Assembly (NCBI RefSeq): GCF_016808095.1 | Contig: NC_068979.1 | Location: 11,307,001 to 11,371,000, forward strand | Direction of reading: 5' to 3' | DNA length: 64,000 nt | From: Vigna angularis | Lineage: Eukaryota; Streptophyta; Magnoliopsida; Fabales; Fabaceae | In this document: one piece after another, positions 1 through 11,618 of the stretch | Layout of the letters: the number at the start of each line of letters is the position of its first letter | How positions within the stretch are numbered: position 1 is the first letter of the stretch | The notes under the pieces: model-generated | What the model was told of the DNA's origin: nothing | Seen by the model: the letters and a program-made list of their open reading frames with translations, nothing else | The model's database searches: none | Made by a program: the position numbers and the translations under genes

Positions 1-1673
1 GATTTTTGGTGGCAACGTCCATTTGATCACCAAATAAAGTATGAAGTTTTTAGTACTAATGTTGCAATTTTAATAGTATGTTGGTAATTAATAATTCATC
101 CTCAATGTTATGAAATCCAATAATTAAAAATAGCGAAATTAGAAAATCGCACTAAAAAAATGAACAAGGATTTGAATATAATAAAGGAAAAATGTAGGAC
201 TTGGAGAATTAAAAATGAGGTAAAAACGTTATTGGTTCTTGAAAAAATATTAGAATACCCATCGTCATTGTATCACACCACCGCTGTCACCACTTCAATC
301 ATTCGGTGCTGAAGAGAAAGAAGAAAACAGGAAGAAGAAAGGGAACGAGAAAAAAAGCTCGTTCTAGAAATTCTGGAATGCATTTCATACGCGAGGATGT
401 TCTGAAAAAACTCATTCGGAAGTTATTTTAGAAAATTTTATTTCAAATTTTGTTGTATTTCGAAAATTTTGTACCAAAAATCTTTTTCTAAAAATCTTAT
501 TTTAGAAATTTTGAAAAGCTTATTCCATTTTTTTTTTGAAATGTGTAATACAAAACTCACTTTAGATTGATCATTTCGAAATTTGACTACACGAAGAAAT
601 TGTGGGGTGCAGTAAAACCCAAAACCTAAAAATCATATGCTAATCATAACGTAAAAGTAGACGATACAAAAATGACAGTTCCTTCTTGTACATCCATAAA
701 TTGTCCCCTGTACTCCTATACGAAGAAAATCTTGATTCTTTCACAGTAGAAGTCATTTTTGAAAGTAAAAAAATTAACCTTTAAATTATGCAATTTAAAA
801 TAAAAATAAATTTTAGATCATATAATTTAGAAGTAAAAAATATTCTAAAGTATGTAGTCCGGAAATAAAAATAACTTTTACATTATGTAACTTAAATTTT
901 GTTTTTCTCGTAATCATCTCAACTTTTAGAAATACTTTTAACTTTCAAATTATACAATTTAAAAAAATCAGAAAGGACAAAAGTGGAAATTTTCAATATA
1001 AGGGTACGGGGGAATTCATGAAGGTTCCTACAAAAATGGTAGTGCGAATGGTTACAACTCAACAGTATTTGGATTTTATGAAGAGACAAAATAGATTGAT
1101 GCTAACCTAATTATTCCGAATCATGTTGGTGTAAGCATTTATCATTGATCTTTTAAAATATCTTTTCCAATTGATCTCCATTCTTCAATCTCTCAATTTC
1201 AATTTTGAAAATTAACATAGAAATATTTATTATCAAGAGAATGACCTTCTCTACAATATTTAATATTTGAAGTTACAATATAGATATTTTTAGTACAGTT
1301 TCTTTTAATTTTTTTTATCTATTATGTATTCAAAAAAATTATATTTTTCAATTGAACGACTATAATTTAATTTTTATGTCAATTGAACAATATGACTGTT
1401 ATTTTATCTTTTCATCTTATTTTTTATATAAAAAATGAGATTTTAAATTATTCTAAAATAATATTATGATTAATTTAAAATGATTTAAGTAGCTTTTATT
1501 ATTTTAATATTATTTATATCAATTTTAAAATTTTACATTCTTCTATCACCAGGAAAAAAATAACTAGATAAAATAACAGTGACGTCACTCATTAATAAAA
1601 GAAATTAAAGTAAAAATCCAATTAAAAATATAAAAATCTTGACAAAAAGGATATTATTTCTTTTCATTTAAAC
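1..1673. other. AT-rich intergenic, no gene seen
   Basis: No coding region was recognised here. Around 240-620 there is a purine-rich stretch followed by repeated 'ttcgaaaatttt'-like motifs of the sort found in old transposon interiors, but no terminal repeats could be paired within the window. The last part lies downstream of the translocator gene and may include its 3' flank. Confidence 0.5.
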
Positions 1674-1934
1674 TTAAGGATGGTTAACAATTTTGAAGAT
1701 TAAGACCGTTTTAGGCAATGAGCTTAGGATTAAAAGTTTAATAAACTTCTCCTCTTCCAAAAATATTTTCTTACAAAACAAAAACAAGGTAGAATTGCTT
1801 CCAACATAAATATTCCAAGAAATGGTGCTTAGGTTCTTACTATTGTGTAGTAAAAGGTATGCATGGTATGGCATTTCAAGCAATGTCCTGCAAAACGCAG
1901 CTGGAACATAATATGGATGGAGCTGTCCACAATT

Positions 1935-4803
1935 TCAGCCGATTACTGCAAGCAAACTTTGTCTGAATGCAGGAATTGAGCAAAGTATAGATCCAAATAT
2001 CCCATTCAGAGCATAAGCAATGGCACAAAATGGAAGAGCCTCAGGTTCCTTAGCAGATAAAGCTGCTGTTCCAAGCCCATGACAACTGTATATATTGATC
2101 CAAGACCAAGAAATATAAGTATATATATGCTTCAAGAAGAAATCACATTTTTTCTAATGGCTTTTTTCTAAAGTGATCATATTTTTTAATGTCCAAACTA
2201 CTATTCAGAAGCACTGTCTGTGACTATTGCATATGATTGGTCTGCACTCTGCAGAAATTATGGTTTCTTAGTCAAATCTAGGAATTGCAAAATATACCTT
2301 GAAGCGGTTGCTATGCCACGAGCAATTGGGTCACGAAGACGGAGTTTATCAAGTGTTGATTGCACAAAATTTGCACCAACTAAACCAGTCACTACAACTG
2401 CAGCTGCTGTGACTGATGCATTGGCACCTGCAGACAAATTTTGAAGATTAATGGTAGGACTTGAACTAAGTAACCTTTACATTTATTGCATTAGCTCCAA
2501 TATAGATTCACTGTGACGATTGACCATGCAAAACATGATGTTTACCTTCAAAAAATGACACAATGCTGACGGCCAACGCCACTGTTATACATCTGGGTAG
2601 AATGGATACGGTTAATGATTGTTCTAGAGAAAGTAGACGTCCAACAATAGCAGTTGAGTACAATGAGAATATGGTAGAGATTATGACAGAGGTGAAAATC
2701 TCTGCTGCATGCCTCTTTACAAGCTGAACAAAGTAGATAAGTTACAACGCATGTTTTGTGCTCAAATACTTTGGCTACATGAGCTTATGAATACATATTT
2801 GTTCAAGTAAGATCAAACTCTATAAAGTCATTTGCAACTAACTTTCCTATTATTCTTATAAAGGTCTTTTCTAATTTGGCAAGAACGAACTGGTAAAGAA
2901 AAAGAAGGAAAAAACAGAAAGTAAAGGTGGGCGAAGATGCAACATAATTGATTATCCTGTAAGCATAATTCACTGTTTTGATGAAATAATAGGTGCTCTG
3001 AAGTGTATTTTGTGTACATAATCAAATATGGAAGAAATGGGTCACCATAATAGATTATAGTTTTTTCTTTTGTTACTTGTTTGTTTCTTCTATGATTATA
3101 ATAATAAATAATTAAAAATTACAATAACAATGATAAATAAAATTATTAACAACAAATAAAGTTATCTTATTTTCTGCTATCTTTCAATTCATTCAAACAA
3201 CCTCACTCACTCTCCACTCTAATTCTCTTCCTTTCTAGCATTTTCCACTCCTTCACTTTCTTTCACACCATCCAAACACTAGTGGTCATTAGAAATGGAG
3301 ATGGTTATTACCTTTTTTTGTTTGAACATAGCGAAGGCAAATGAGAGAATAACAGATCCCAAAAATCCCATTAGAATGTCACCGGCACCCGGATTAGATG
3401 ATGAGTTTGTAAAATAATATCCTGGGAATGTCAAAAGAAGAATCAGTAAAATTATGTCAAAGCTAAATCGTAGAATATTAACTTCAACTATAATTTACAC
3501 CTAAAACAGCATCAAGCCCTGACTTAGAAAGAAACCCCAAAGCAATTGCTGCTAGCTCTGCAGATGCTGCACAAAAAATTATTGGGTGGAAGACCTTCTT
3601 CAAGCTTGATGGCAATCTGAAAACAAAGGGAGGGGATAAGAAAAGGCATAATTATAGTTAGTTCTAATAAAATGCAAATACAATGTTGCATGACAATATC
3701 ACATTTTTGCTCCATCTAAATCATAAACAAAGAAAGAAAAAGTAACTCTCCCCAGAACCAGCCGTGTAAAGAGTTCAATGTATATGCAGTGATGAAAAGG
3801 AACCTTTACCCTGAACCAATCATGTAGCCTAAAACTGTTGACGCAAGCAAGAATGGAAGATATGTTCTGGCTCTTGTCCCCAATGCTATTGGAAAAACCA
3901 ATGAAGCAGCAAAGGATATAAGAAGAACCCCAGTCCATGCACACACTTCAATCGAAGAAAATGGAGATGGCTTCTCCATAGGCTCAGCATCTAACAATTC
4001 TGTCTTCACAGCTTTCCTCACACCTATAGCTGTCAAACCAGTTACACAAAGTGTAGCTAGCCATCCTCCAACTGCACAAGTTCAACAAGTCTCAACTCTC
4101 ATCATCAAATCGTAACATTTAGACTCTATTTACATAAACTTCTCTATGAACACTTACAGGTGAAACCATTAAGAAGACAATGAATTGTTTTTAAAATCAA
4201 CTTCTGCAATTAACTTATTTTCTATCTATCCTTAGTACTCGTGAGAAAATTTTCCAAATAAGATATTAATTACACATACACAGACCGTCATCGTTGTAAG
4301 GATGATTGAAACAATCATCATCACTAATCAGCATCACGATCATAAGAATAAGAGCTTGTCCAGTAATCAATACCTACAATAAGGCAGATTTTGATTGCAG
4401 AAGAAGCGGGAATCTCTTTAAGAGAAAGGGGAAGCACAACCAAATAGGGAACATAGAACAAAGGGAGCCATCTCTGGATGAAAACAATTCCCGGTTCGAA
4501 GAACTTCTCGAAGGCCACAGCAGCAGAGGGCACAGCATAATCAAGAATAATCAGAACAGAGAAAATACAGAACATCCCAAACAAGGCACTTGGGAACTCA
4601 ATTGAAGCTGCTGCAAAGGCTTTTTTCAAGAGAAAGTCAGTGGCCAGAATGAGGCCAAGGGAAACAACCCAATGCAGCACCCCAAACACTCGAAGACGCA
4701 AAGTTTGGGTGACAGACTCAGTGGAAATGGAAGTGACCCCAGTTTGGGATTGGAGTAGCTCTGTGCAAAGTTCTTCACTTTTGCAACTTTCTGGGGTACC
4801 CAT
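1935..4803 (-). CDS. PLGG1-like: Plastidial glycolate/glycerate translocator-like (LrgA/LrgB fusion)
   Basis: This is a multi-pass membrane protein of the plant LrgAB/PLGG1 family. Family members exchange glycolate and glycerate across the chloroplast inner envelope in photorespiration. Seven exons join in frame with GT-AG borders: 4374-4803, 3810-4071, 3501-3616, 3312-3421, 2546-2723, 2298-2427 and 1935-2085, giving 458 aa. The N-terminal third is LrgA-like (conserved FPSALFGMFCIFSVL and RWLPLFYVP). The C-terminal half is LrgB-like (GAGDILMGFLGSVILSFAF, SLTVSILPRCITVALAVSIV, DPIARGIATAS, HGLGTAALSAKEPEALPF). An in-frame TAG lies just upstream of the chosen ATG, so translation from this exon cannot start earlier. 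Arabidopsis PLGG1 is about 510 aa with a transit peptide. Here the N-terminus (MGTPESCKSEELC...) is short and acidic and does not look like a transit peptide, so either an upstream exon was missed or this is a paralogue with changed targeting. Family is certain; orthology less so. Confidence 0.9.
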
Positions 4804-5201
4804 TATTAGCTAACAACCATTAAGTGAACCAAATACCTGGGATTGAATGACCAAACTGCAAAGTAATCGTTACCTTACTATGTTTCGGAGGGCAATAAAT
4901 GGAGACCGATCACAGAAAAAAGACAAAATACAGATGTACAAATTCCATACGTGTTTGTATGTCACTTTATCTAACATGCTGTACTGGCATGGGTATCATT
5001 CTACTTTAAAATATAAACCATAAGGCTTCCTTTAGTTTTATATATTTTAATTGCATACGATGCTAAATCAATATTCTTAGTCTTAACACAATAAATTACT
5101 CAGATTAATTTCCAAAGCATGCAAAATATTCGTGATCAACGGTGCGAGATATTTTCCTTTCGTTACAGAAGACCGAGTTAATAACATCCTATCTCCTATG
5201 T

Positions 5202-5207
5202 CACGTG
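5202..5207. promoter_or_regulatory. G-box CACGTG upstream of the translocator-like gene
   Basis: A perfect palindromic CACGTG lies about 400 bp upstream of the translocator start codon, in the short gap before the 3' end of the next gene. G-boxes bind bZIP/bHLH factors and are frequent in light-regulated promoters. Its position fits the promoter of a photosynthesis-related gene, but function is inferred from the motif only. Confidence 0.35.
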
Positions 5208-5539
5208 ATGTTAGGTCCCTCTATTTTTGTCAAAAGCAATGTAATCATTCGATTCTTCTTGAATCAATGTGACTATTGATTGAAAATAGAATACAACGAT
5301 CACTAGTAAGACCAAAAAAATTCAGTAAGCAAGTATCATTTTACTAAAAGATATGCATGGTAGAATTTTTTGGTGATGTGATATTACGACATAATGTTCT
5401 TCAATACTTTACTAGCCCTCATGAATGGTTATATTTTATTACATTCACTTTTTTCTATGTTAAGATGATCCACTTTCCGAAATTTTCCTCGGTAATTTTT
5501 CAATGTAACACTTGATGCGAGTCTTGAGAAAATGCATTA

Positions 5540-8500
5540 TCATAGTTTAGAAGTCAAGCAATTCCTCAGTTGCTTTCTTAGGATCTTGCCAGTCGCAGAC
5601 CTTGGTATCTTGTTGGTGAAGAACACTTTCCTAATCTTTTTATATGGAGCAATCTGCCACAAAAGAGTTACAAATGGCACAAGGTCTTAGTAGCTAACAA
5701 TAACGTAACATAAATGTGCACAGTTTTATATTATCGTCAAATCACAAACCAAAATGTATGATAAGTTTGGTGATCCTTAAGATTACAATCTTAAAAATTT
5801 TGACAAATGTAAAACCTTTTATATTATCAGTGCATGACCATTAAGCACTTAAAATAGTAGCTAGCTGATGTAACACCTTGACCATGATCATAAATGTGAA
5901 AACATTTCAAAAGACACTATGGTATTGATTCAAGAGAAAATGTGAATTAAAATATCATAGATAGAACTAAAAAGTCTGTCTTATCAGGACGAACCTGCTC
6001 AGCAGCATAATCCATAACATGCTTCGGAGACAGCACACTTCCAACCTTTGTTACCACAAATGCCACTGGAATCTCACCAGTTTCTTCATCCGTAGCACTG
6101 AAGTGGAAAATGATGCAACATTTCAGGGTATATTTTTAGGGCCAGCTAAGAGAATTTAGAGTATGATGACTAATATTTACATGCAGTGACATATGTAGAT
6201 GTTTTGATCTTTTAAAAAACACAAATAAAGCCAATAAACGATGTACTTCTGCTACATCCAGTGTTTGTGTTTCATCTCATTATTATAAGATGAATTATAC
6301 AAGAATAGGTACATATATAAGTCTTAATTATCATTTTAGGCCTTTTGCTATATCCAGTGTTTGTGTTTCATGGAGTTCATACTTACCCTATAACAGCAAC
6401 ATCAACTATTTCAGGATGCGAAATTAACACAGCTTCTAAATCAGCAGGAGCAATCTGTAACAGATCATAAGCCATATGTAAGAATATACACGTACAACAC
6501 AAAAATTGTAATGAAGAAATTAAAAAAGAAAAAACCCTCCCTTCGATTGAAAATTGAGCAATATAAAAAGTTGTTTGGGGAAAATACAATCCTACCTCCC
6601 AAAAATTATATTTTTCTAAAACTGGAATCTCAAAACTCTACAACAAGCTTAGCAGTTTCATCTGAGAATATATATCAAAATCCACAATTTCCAAAACACT
6701 GTTTTTATTTTTTTTTTACTACATATTTTATGTCATTCTAAGCTGATCTGGATTAAATTTTGGAAACTCAATAAGCATTTCATGTGTTCCTCTGAACAAC
6801 ATCTGCATGTCATACTATTCAACCAACTAAGCTGTCTCAAGGAAAAGTTACATATTTGTATGGAAGCTTGAGAAAAGACTGTTCTTTATTAAGGAAATTA
6901 TTTTTGCTTTTCTGTTAAAATTTAAAATTAGATACCTGAAAGCCCTTGTATTTGATGATATCTTTCAATCGATCAGCTATGTATAAGTATCCATCATTAT
7001 CAAAATAAACAACATCTCCAGTATGTAGCCAATCATCTCTATCAATTGTGGACATTGTAGCTTCCTCATTATTCAAGTACCCTGAGAAATTAAGAAGAAA
7101 ATTTCAAATTAATGTATTTCAAGTGAAGTATCAATAAAATAGGCAAAGAAAAAAGTATTAGCAGATAGACTTAACTTGATTGGATTTAGGAACAACAAAG
7201 GAACACACGAGAAAACAACTCTAACATTGGAAAATCACAAACAAGAAGTCACAACGACAAACTTTACCAGACGGCTTGAAGTGAAATTTTAATTCACTTT
7301 TACCTCAACAAACAGAAAACTTCCGGCAACATTTTACTGGGAAAGACGTGTATTTGGTTCAAGTCATTTTGAAGACAGAATCACTTATTTTCATAATTTT
7401 CAATAAAGCTTATAAAAATAAGCAACTATTTCAGAGTAAAAAGTTGTTCAACACAGCAATAAATATAGAGCTCATGTTTCCTCCATGATGATAAGTAGCT
7501 AAACAATCTAATACTTCTATTCTGTTTCAAGGGGTATACACATATTTATGAGTATCTGCACAACCTAAATTATCAAGTGGCATGAAAAATGTCTTTGAGT
7601 TGCTTATATCAATCACTATTCCTCTCATTAAACCACATGTAGCACTCATAACTACAACTCTAACTCAATTATTTCCTACAAGTCATGTTAATTTGTTGAC
7701 AACAGTATCTCAATCCTTAACTACCAGAATGTAACTTTGTTACACACACTCTAACAGATAACTTATAATATCACTAACTGGAAGAATACTAAACATAAAT
7801 GGAGCTTCTAAGCCGATTTTTGGTGTATATGAAATATAATAAACTGCGATATTCAATAAGCATTGCCAAATATTTATACATGGTAAAAACGGAATAAGGT
7901 GATTTCTTTCTATTTCATATCAATCAATTAAGGAAAACAGAGTTTTACCCGTCATAATTGAAGGCCCTCTCAACCAAAGTTCACCACTGCTGCCAGGGGG
8001 CAAAAATGCACCAGTATTCCAGTCTACCACTTTTGCCTCCATGTTTGGAGCCAATAACCCTATTGAGGAATAATTTCGAAACTTTTCAGTATTGAAGCCA
8101 CGTGTTCCTACGGCTGTTGACTCAGTCATTCCATAACCCTAAAAAGAAACATTCTTACAGTTGCACATTCTTAAAAATCTAGCGAAACAACATTATCATA
8201 AAGAAATAAAAGTCCAATTATCAGCAGAAGTTGATGTGAATATTAACAGCACTATCAGAGTATTTATTATATGCTGTTACACAAAAGTTAAGCTCATAAC
8301 GTAAGAAGAAAGAAGGGGGAGTTTACATTTTACATGGCTTCTTGCGTGTATCTCTTTCAAACTAAACTGTACAAGTTTTTTAAAGAATTTCCAGTGTTCC
8401 CTTTCCTTTACCACAATTTATCATAACAATATGAAATGAGATGGAATCAGAATTCAGCTTATCACAACACACACTTATTTGGAATTGACTCTAGCAATTA

Positions 8501-9609
8501 TATGAATGCTGGCACATGACTTGCATTCTTTGAATCACCTGTATGAAATCAACATCGGGAAAAGTTCGGAGAAAATCATCAACAACTCCTGAGCTCAAAG
8601 GCGCTGCACCACAGGAGACCTGTATCAAACTCTGCAACTTACTGTCATTAACACCATTTGCCCTCGTTATCAATGCTGTCAACATCGGCGGAACAACAGG
8701 AAAGTGGGTAACTTTATATTCATCAATCACCCTGACAACCTCATCTGTGTCAAATTTCCTCATCACAACGACAGTAGAACCCAAAGACAACAATCCCACA
8801 GCAAAAAGCGACAAGCCATACACATGGAACATTGGCAAAACAGCCAGATACACATTCCTCAAGCAAGAGCATTCATATTGAGAAGCTTCAAACCTCACAA
8901 AAAGCTCAACCATAGCAATAAGATTTTTATGGGACAGAACAACCCCTTTGCTCACCCCAGTAGTACCCGAAGAATACAATATCCCAGCAGTGTCATCCTG
9001 CTTGATAACAGGCCTCTGAGGCAAATCGAAGTCACAAGAAATCAAGTAACAAAAGCATGAAAAACAACCATGTCTCAAACCCTTCTCATTTTCTGGCACA
9101 GCAATAACAGAAATTCCCAATTGCTCTAGTTTCTTAAAATTTTCAGGCACAGTAAAAGCCAAACTCACACCACACTCAGCAACATGTCTGCGTATTTCAT
9201 GGACACTGCTAAGAGGGTTCAATGGTGTGACAATAGCTCCTAGATAGAGAACGCCTAAGAACACAATGGGATAGTAAATGGAATTTGGAAGAAGAATCAG
9301 AACCACATCACCTTGCGAAACACCCATTTTGTGAAGACCACAGGCAACGGATTTGACCAAAGGTAGCAACTTTGAGTAGGAAATGGAACACCCAGATGAA
9401 GAATCAACGAGGGCCGACACCCCATCATGGCGGTGGGAAAAAATGAAGGAGACAACATCAAGAAAAGGGTCGCTGGGAAGGTCAACAGGGGCATGCTTGC
9501 TATGGTAAATTCCAGATTTTGATGAGAACCAGTGAGGGTGAGTGAGGGGCCTGCCGTAGTTTACATTTGCAGACATTGATTCAGGGAAGCATGCAGATGC
9601 GCACTGCAA
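5540..9609 (-). CDS. 4CLL6-like: 4-coumarate-CoA ligase-like, At4g19010 (4CLL6) type, peroxisomal
   Basis: This is an adenylate-forming enzyme (ANL superfamily) that activates an aryl or acyl acid with ATP and then transfers it to CoA. Six exons join in frame: 8539-9609, 7949-8138, 6936-7081, 6387-6454, 5995-6097 and 5540-5653, giving 563 aa. The phosphate-binding loop [10 protein letters not shown] is at residues 213-222, GYGMTE at 358-363 and the box-II equivalent GELWLRG at about 409-415. The C-terminal domain has [15 protein letters not shown] and the catalytic-lysine region SATGKILRK. The protein ends in SKL, a canonical PTS1, so a peroxisomal location is expected. Wording such as [11 protein letters not shown] and [10 protein letters not shown] matches the At4g19010 type, which has been linked to 4-coumarate activation for the ubiquinone ring, rather than true lignin 4CLs or OPCL1. 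A second Met at residue 12 could also be the start. The gene is in tandem orientation, about 740 bp upstream of the translocator-like gene. No damage seen. Confidence 0.93.
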
Positions 9610-9687
9610 TGGAATTATGAAGAATGAGGTTGATATGGTTAAGCTACTGTGAAGTGGGCTTGATAGTTAAGCTACTGTGGTTGCGTG

Positions 9688-9693
9688 CACGTG
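9688..9693. promoter_or_regulatory. G-box CACGTG just upstream of the 4CL-like gene
   Basis: A CACGTG palindrome lies about 80 bp upstream of the 4CL-like start codon on the side from which it is transcribed. A short direct repeat (cacagtagcttaac) lies between it and the ATG. Regulatory use is inferred from position and motif; no clear TATA box was found. Confidence 0.3.
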
Positions 9694-10403
9694 ATATGAA
9701 GATGGAAAGTAAGGAACATGAACATGATTATCAAAAATTGGAACAAATGGAACGAATGAATGAATCGAATCAATGAATGTAAAAGAAAAACAAATAGTGA
9801 TCAAATATGGGTTTACGGCGGGAACAACTCCACAAAGTCAGTTTCAATGGCCTCGTTTCGCCGCCTCCAACAAACCTCATTAATACACTTTCAATGCACC
9901 TCGATTGTTGCTGTTGTAGCTTTTTAAATACTATTACAAAGAGATTTAATATATTTTAAAAATATTAAAACCATTTTATATTAAACGGAATATTAAATAA
10001 AAAACAAATATTCAATAAAGTCTGTCAACCATTATTGATGACATTTACTGTAACTTAATTTAGTTGTTATAAATTTTATTCAGGTCATTTCCTGTATACA
10101 TTTTTAAAATTTTATTTAAATATAAAAAAACTACAAGTGAAATTATATTTTTATTAATATTTTATCTAATCATTGATAGAAAATTTTAATAATTCAACTT
10201 AAAAGATTTATGTCTTAATTTTATAATTTAATATATGATTTTGTAATGATGAAAATATTCTTTATTTGATTTTGAAGTAAAATGTTGTTTAATTTTTAAT
10301 ATATAATAAAAGTATTAACTATGTTTTGCTGTTAAATTTTTGTGATATTTTGCTTTATATTACAAAGATTGGTTTGACATTAAATCTAAATTATTTTTCA
10401 TTA
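9694..10403. other. Intergenic, AT-rich, no supported gene
   Basis: The sequence upstream of the 4CL-like gene becomes strongly AT-rich after about 9930. A 26-codon plus-strand frame at 9847-9927 is too short to call. Nothing else was recognised before the MULE terminus at 10404. Confidence 0.5.
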
Positions 10404-11443
10404 GGTTTAATACCAATTTTGATCCCAATTTTTTGTTAGCTTTATTTGAAATGGTCATAATTTTTTCTATTCAATGTTGTCCTAAAGAGTGTAATTTATG
10501 TTCGATTTAGCCTTTTTTGCAGACGACGTTAAATCGTTAACGCCGCACTGTTCAACTGTGCAATAAATGGCACATCACCCTTGACATGTCATCATCATCT
10601 CCTATCTCCAAAAGCCCTAATTTCCCCTGCACAGAAACCCTAGACACCATTTTTGCACCTTCATCATCTTCTCCACCACTTAAGCCCTAATTTTTTAAAA
10701 TGTATTTCTGATTAGGGTCTCAGCTGGCCAGACCACCATCTTCGCGCATCATCTTCCTCGCGCTTCCAAAACCTTAGGTCGCCACCACCGCTGCGCAGCA
10801 AAGCCCATTTCAGGTCGACGCCACCGTAAGAATCGCGACTCAACGCGAGAACCTGCAACCACCACATCTCCATCCGCGACGCCATCAAACCTGCAGCAAA
10901 TCACGAGTCTTCCTCCTCTAGCACTAACCTAAATCGCGAGTTTCGTACAACATTCATAGCCAACAGTGGAATCTCCATGGGCGCCGCTACTACTACCACT
11001 CTCCCTTCTTCAACGCGCCGCCGCGGAACACACCTCCATCATCCTCGCCAACCCCAAACCTACAAACCACAAGAACCAAAAATTTGCAGGACCACGAGCT
11101 TAAATCGCAAATCCCTGTAGCGAACCGATCGACTCTCGTGCTTCCACCGTTCGGTAGCTCACCCCTTCAGTCGTTCGGTTCCCTTCTTCTTCTCCCTCAC
11201 TGCTCGGCCTCTTCCTGCCTTCCACCTCATTGTGCCTGAAAGGAATCCACGTGGGCAATTAAATGCCATCTCATTTGGATTTTGCACAATTGGACAATGC
11301 ACTGTTAACGATTTAAACGCTGTCTGCAAAAAGGACTAAATTGAACATAAATTACATTCTTTAGGACAATATTGAACAGAAAAAAAATTAGGACCATTTC
11401 GAATAAAGCTGACAAAAATTGGGACCAAAATTGGTATTAAACC
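10404..11443. mobile_element. Non-autonomous Mutator-like element with about 190-bp TIRs
   Basis: Both ends are long imperfect inverted repeats. The left begins GGTTTAATACCAATTTTG, and the right, read in reverse complement, begins GGTTTAATACCAATTTTG and stays alignable for about 190 bp. The 9-bp flanks (TTTTCATTA and TTAAAAGTA) match only partly, so the target duplication has decayed. The interior (about 10580-11270) is far more GC-rich than its surroundings, with runs such as cgccaccaccgctgcgcagc. Captured host sequence would explain this, but I recognise no protein in it. No transposase. Confidence 0.8.
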
Positions 11444-11618
11444 TTAAAAGTATTATTATATCCATATTTTAGTTTATAGTTAACATGTTTAAAGACTAAA
11501 TTAGTTTTTCAGTTTTTTAATGATTAAATTAAGAATATCTCAAATAATCAACCTTTTACCTATATTTTTTAATATTCATTTTTTTAGTTATCTGGGTTTA
11601 ATATTTGTTTTTATAAAG

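Noticed and set aside
9847..9927. 26-codon plus-strand frame starting MASFRRLQQTSLIHF, upstream of the 4CL-like gene
   Set aside because: It looks faintly like an organelle-targeting start, but it is very short, with no clear donor site and no downstream exons recognised before AT-rich sequence.
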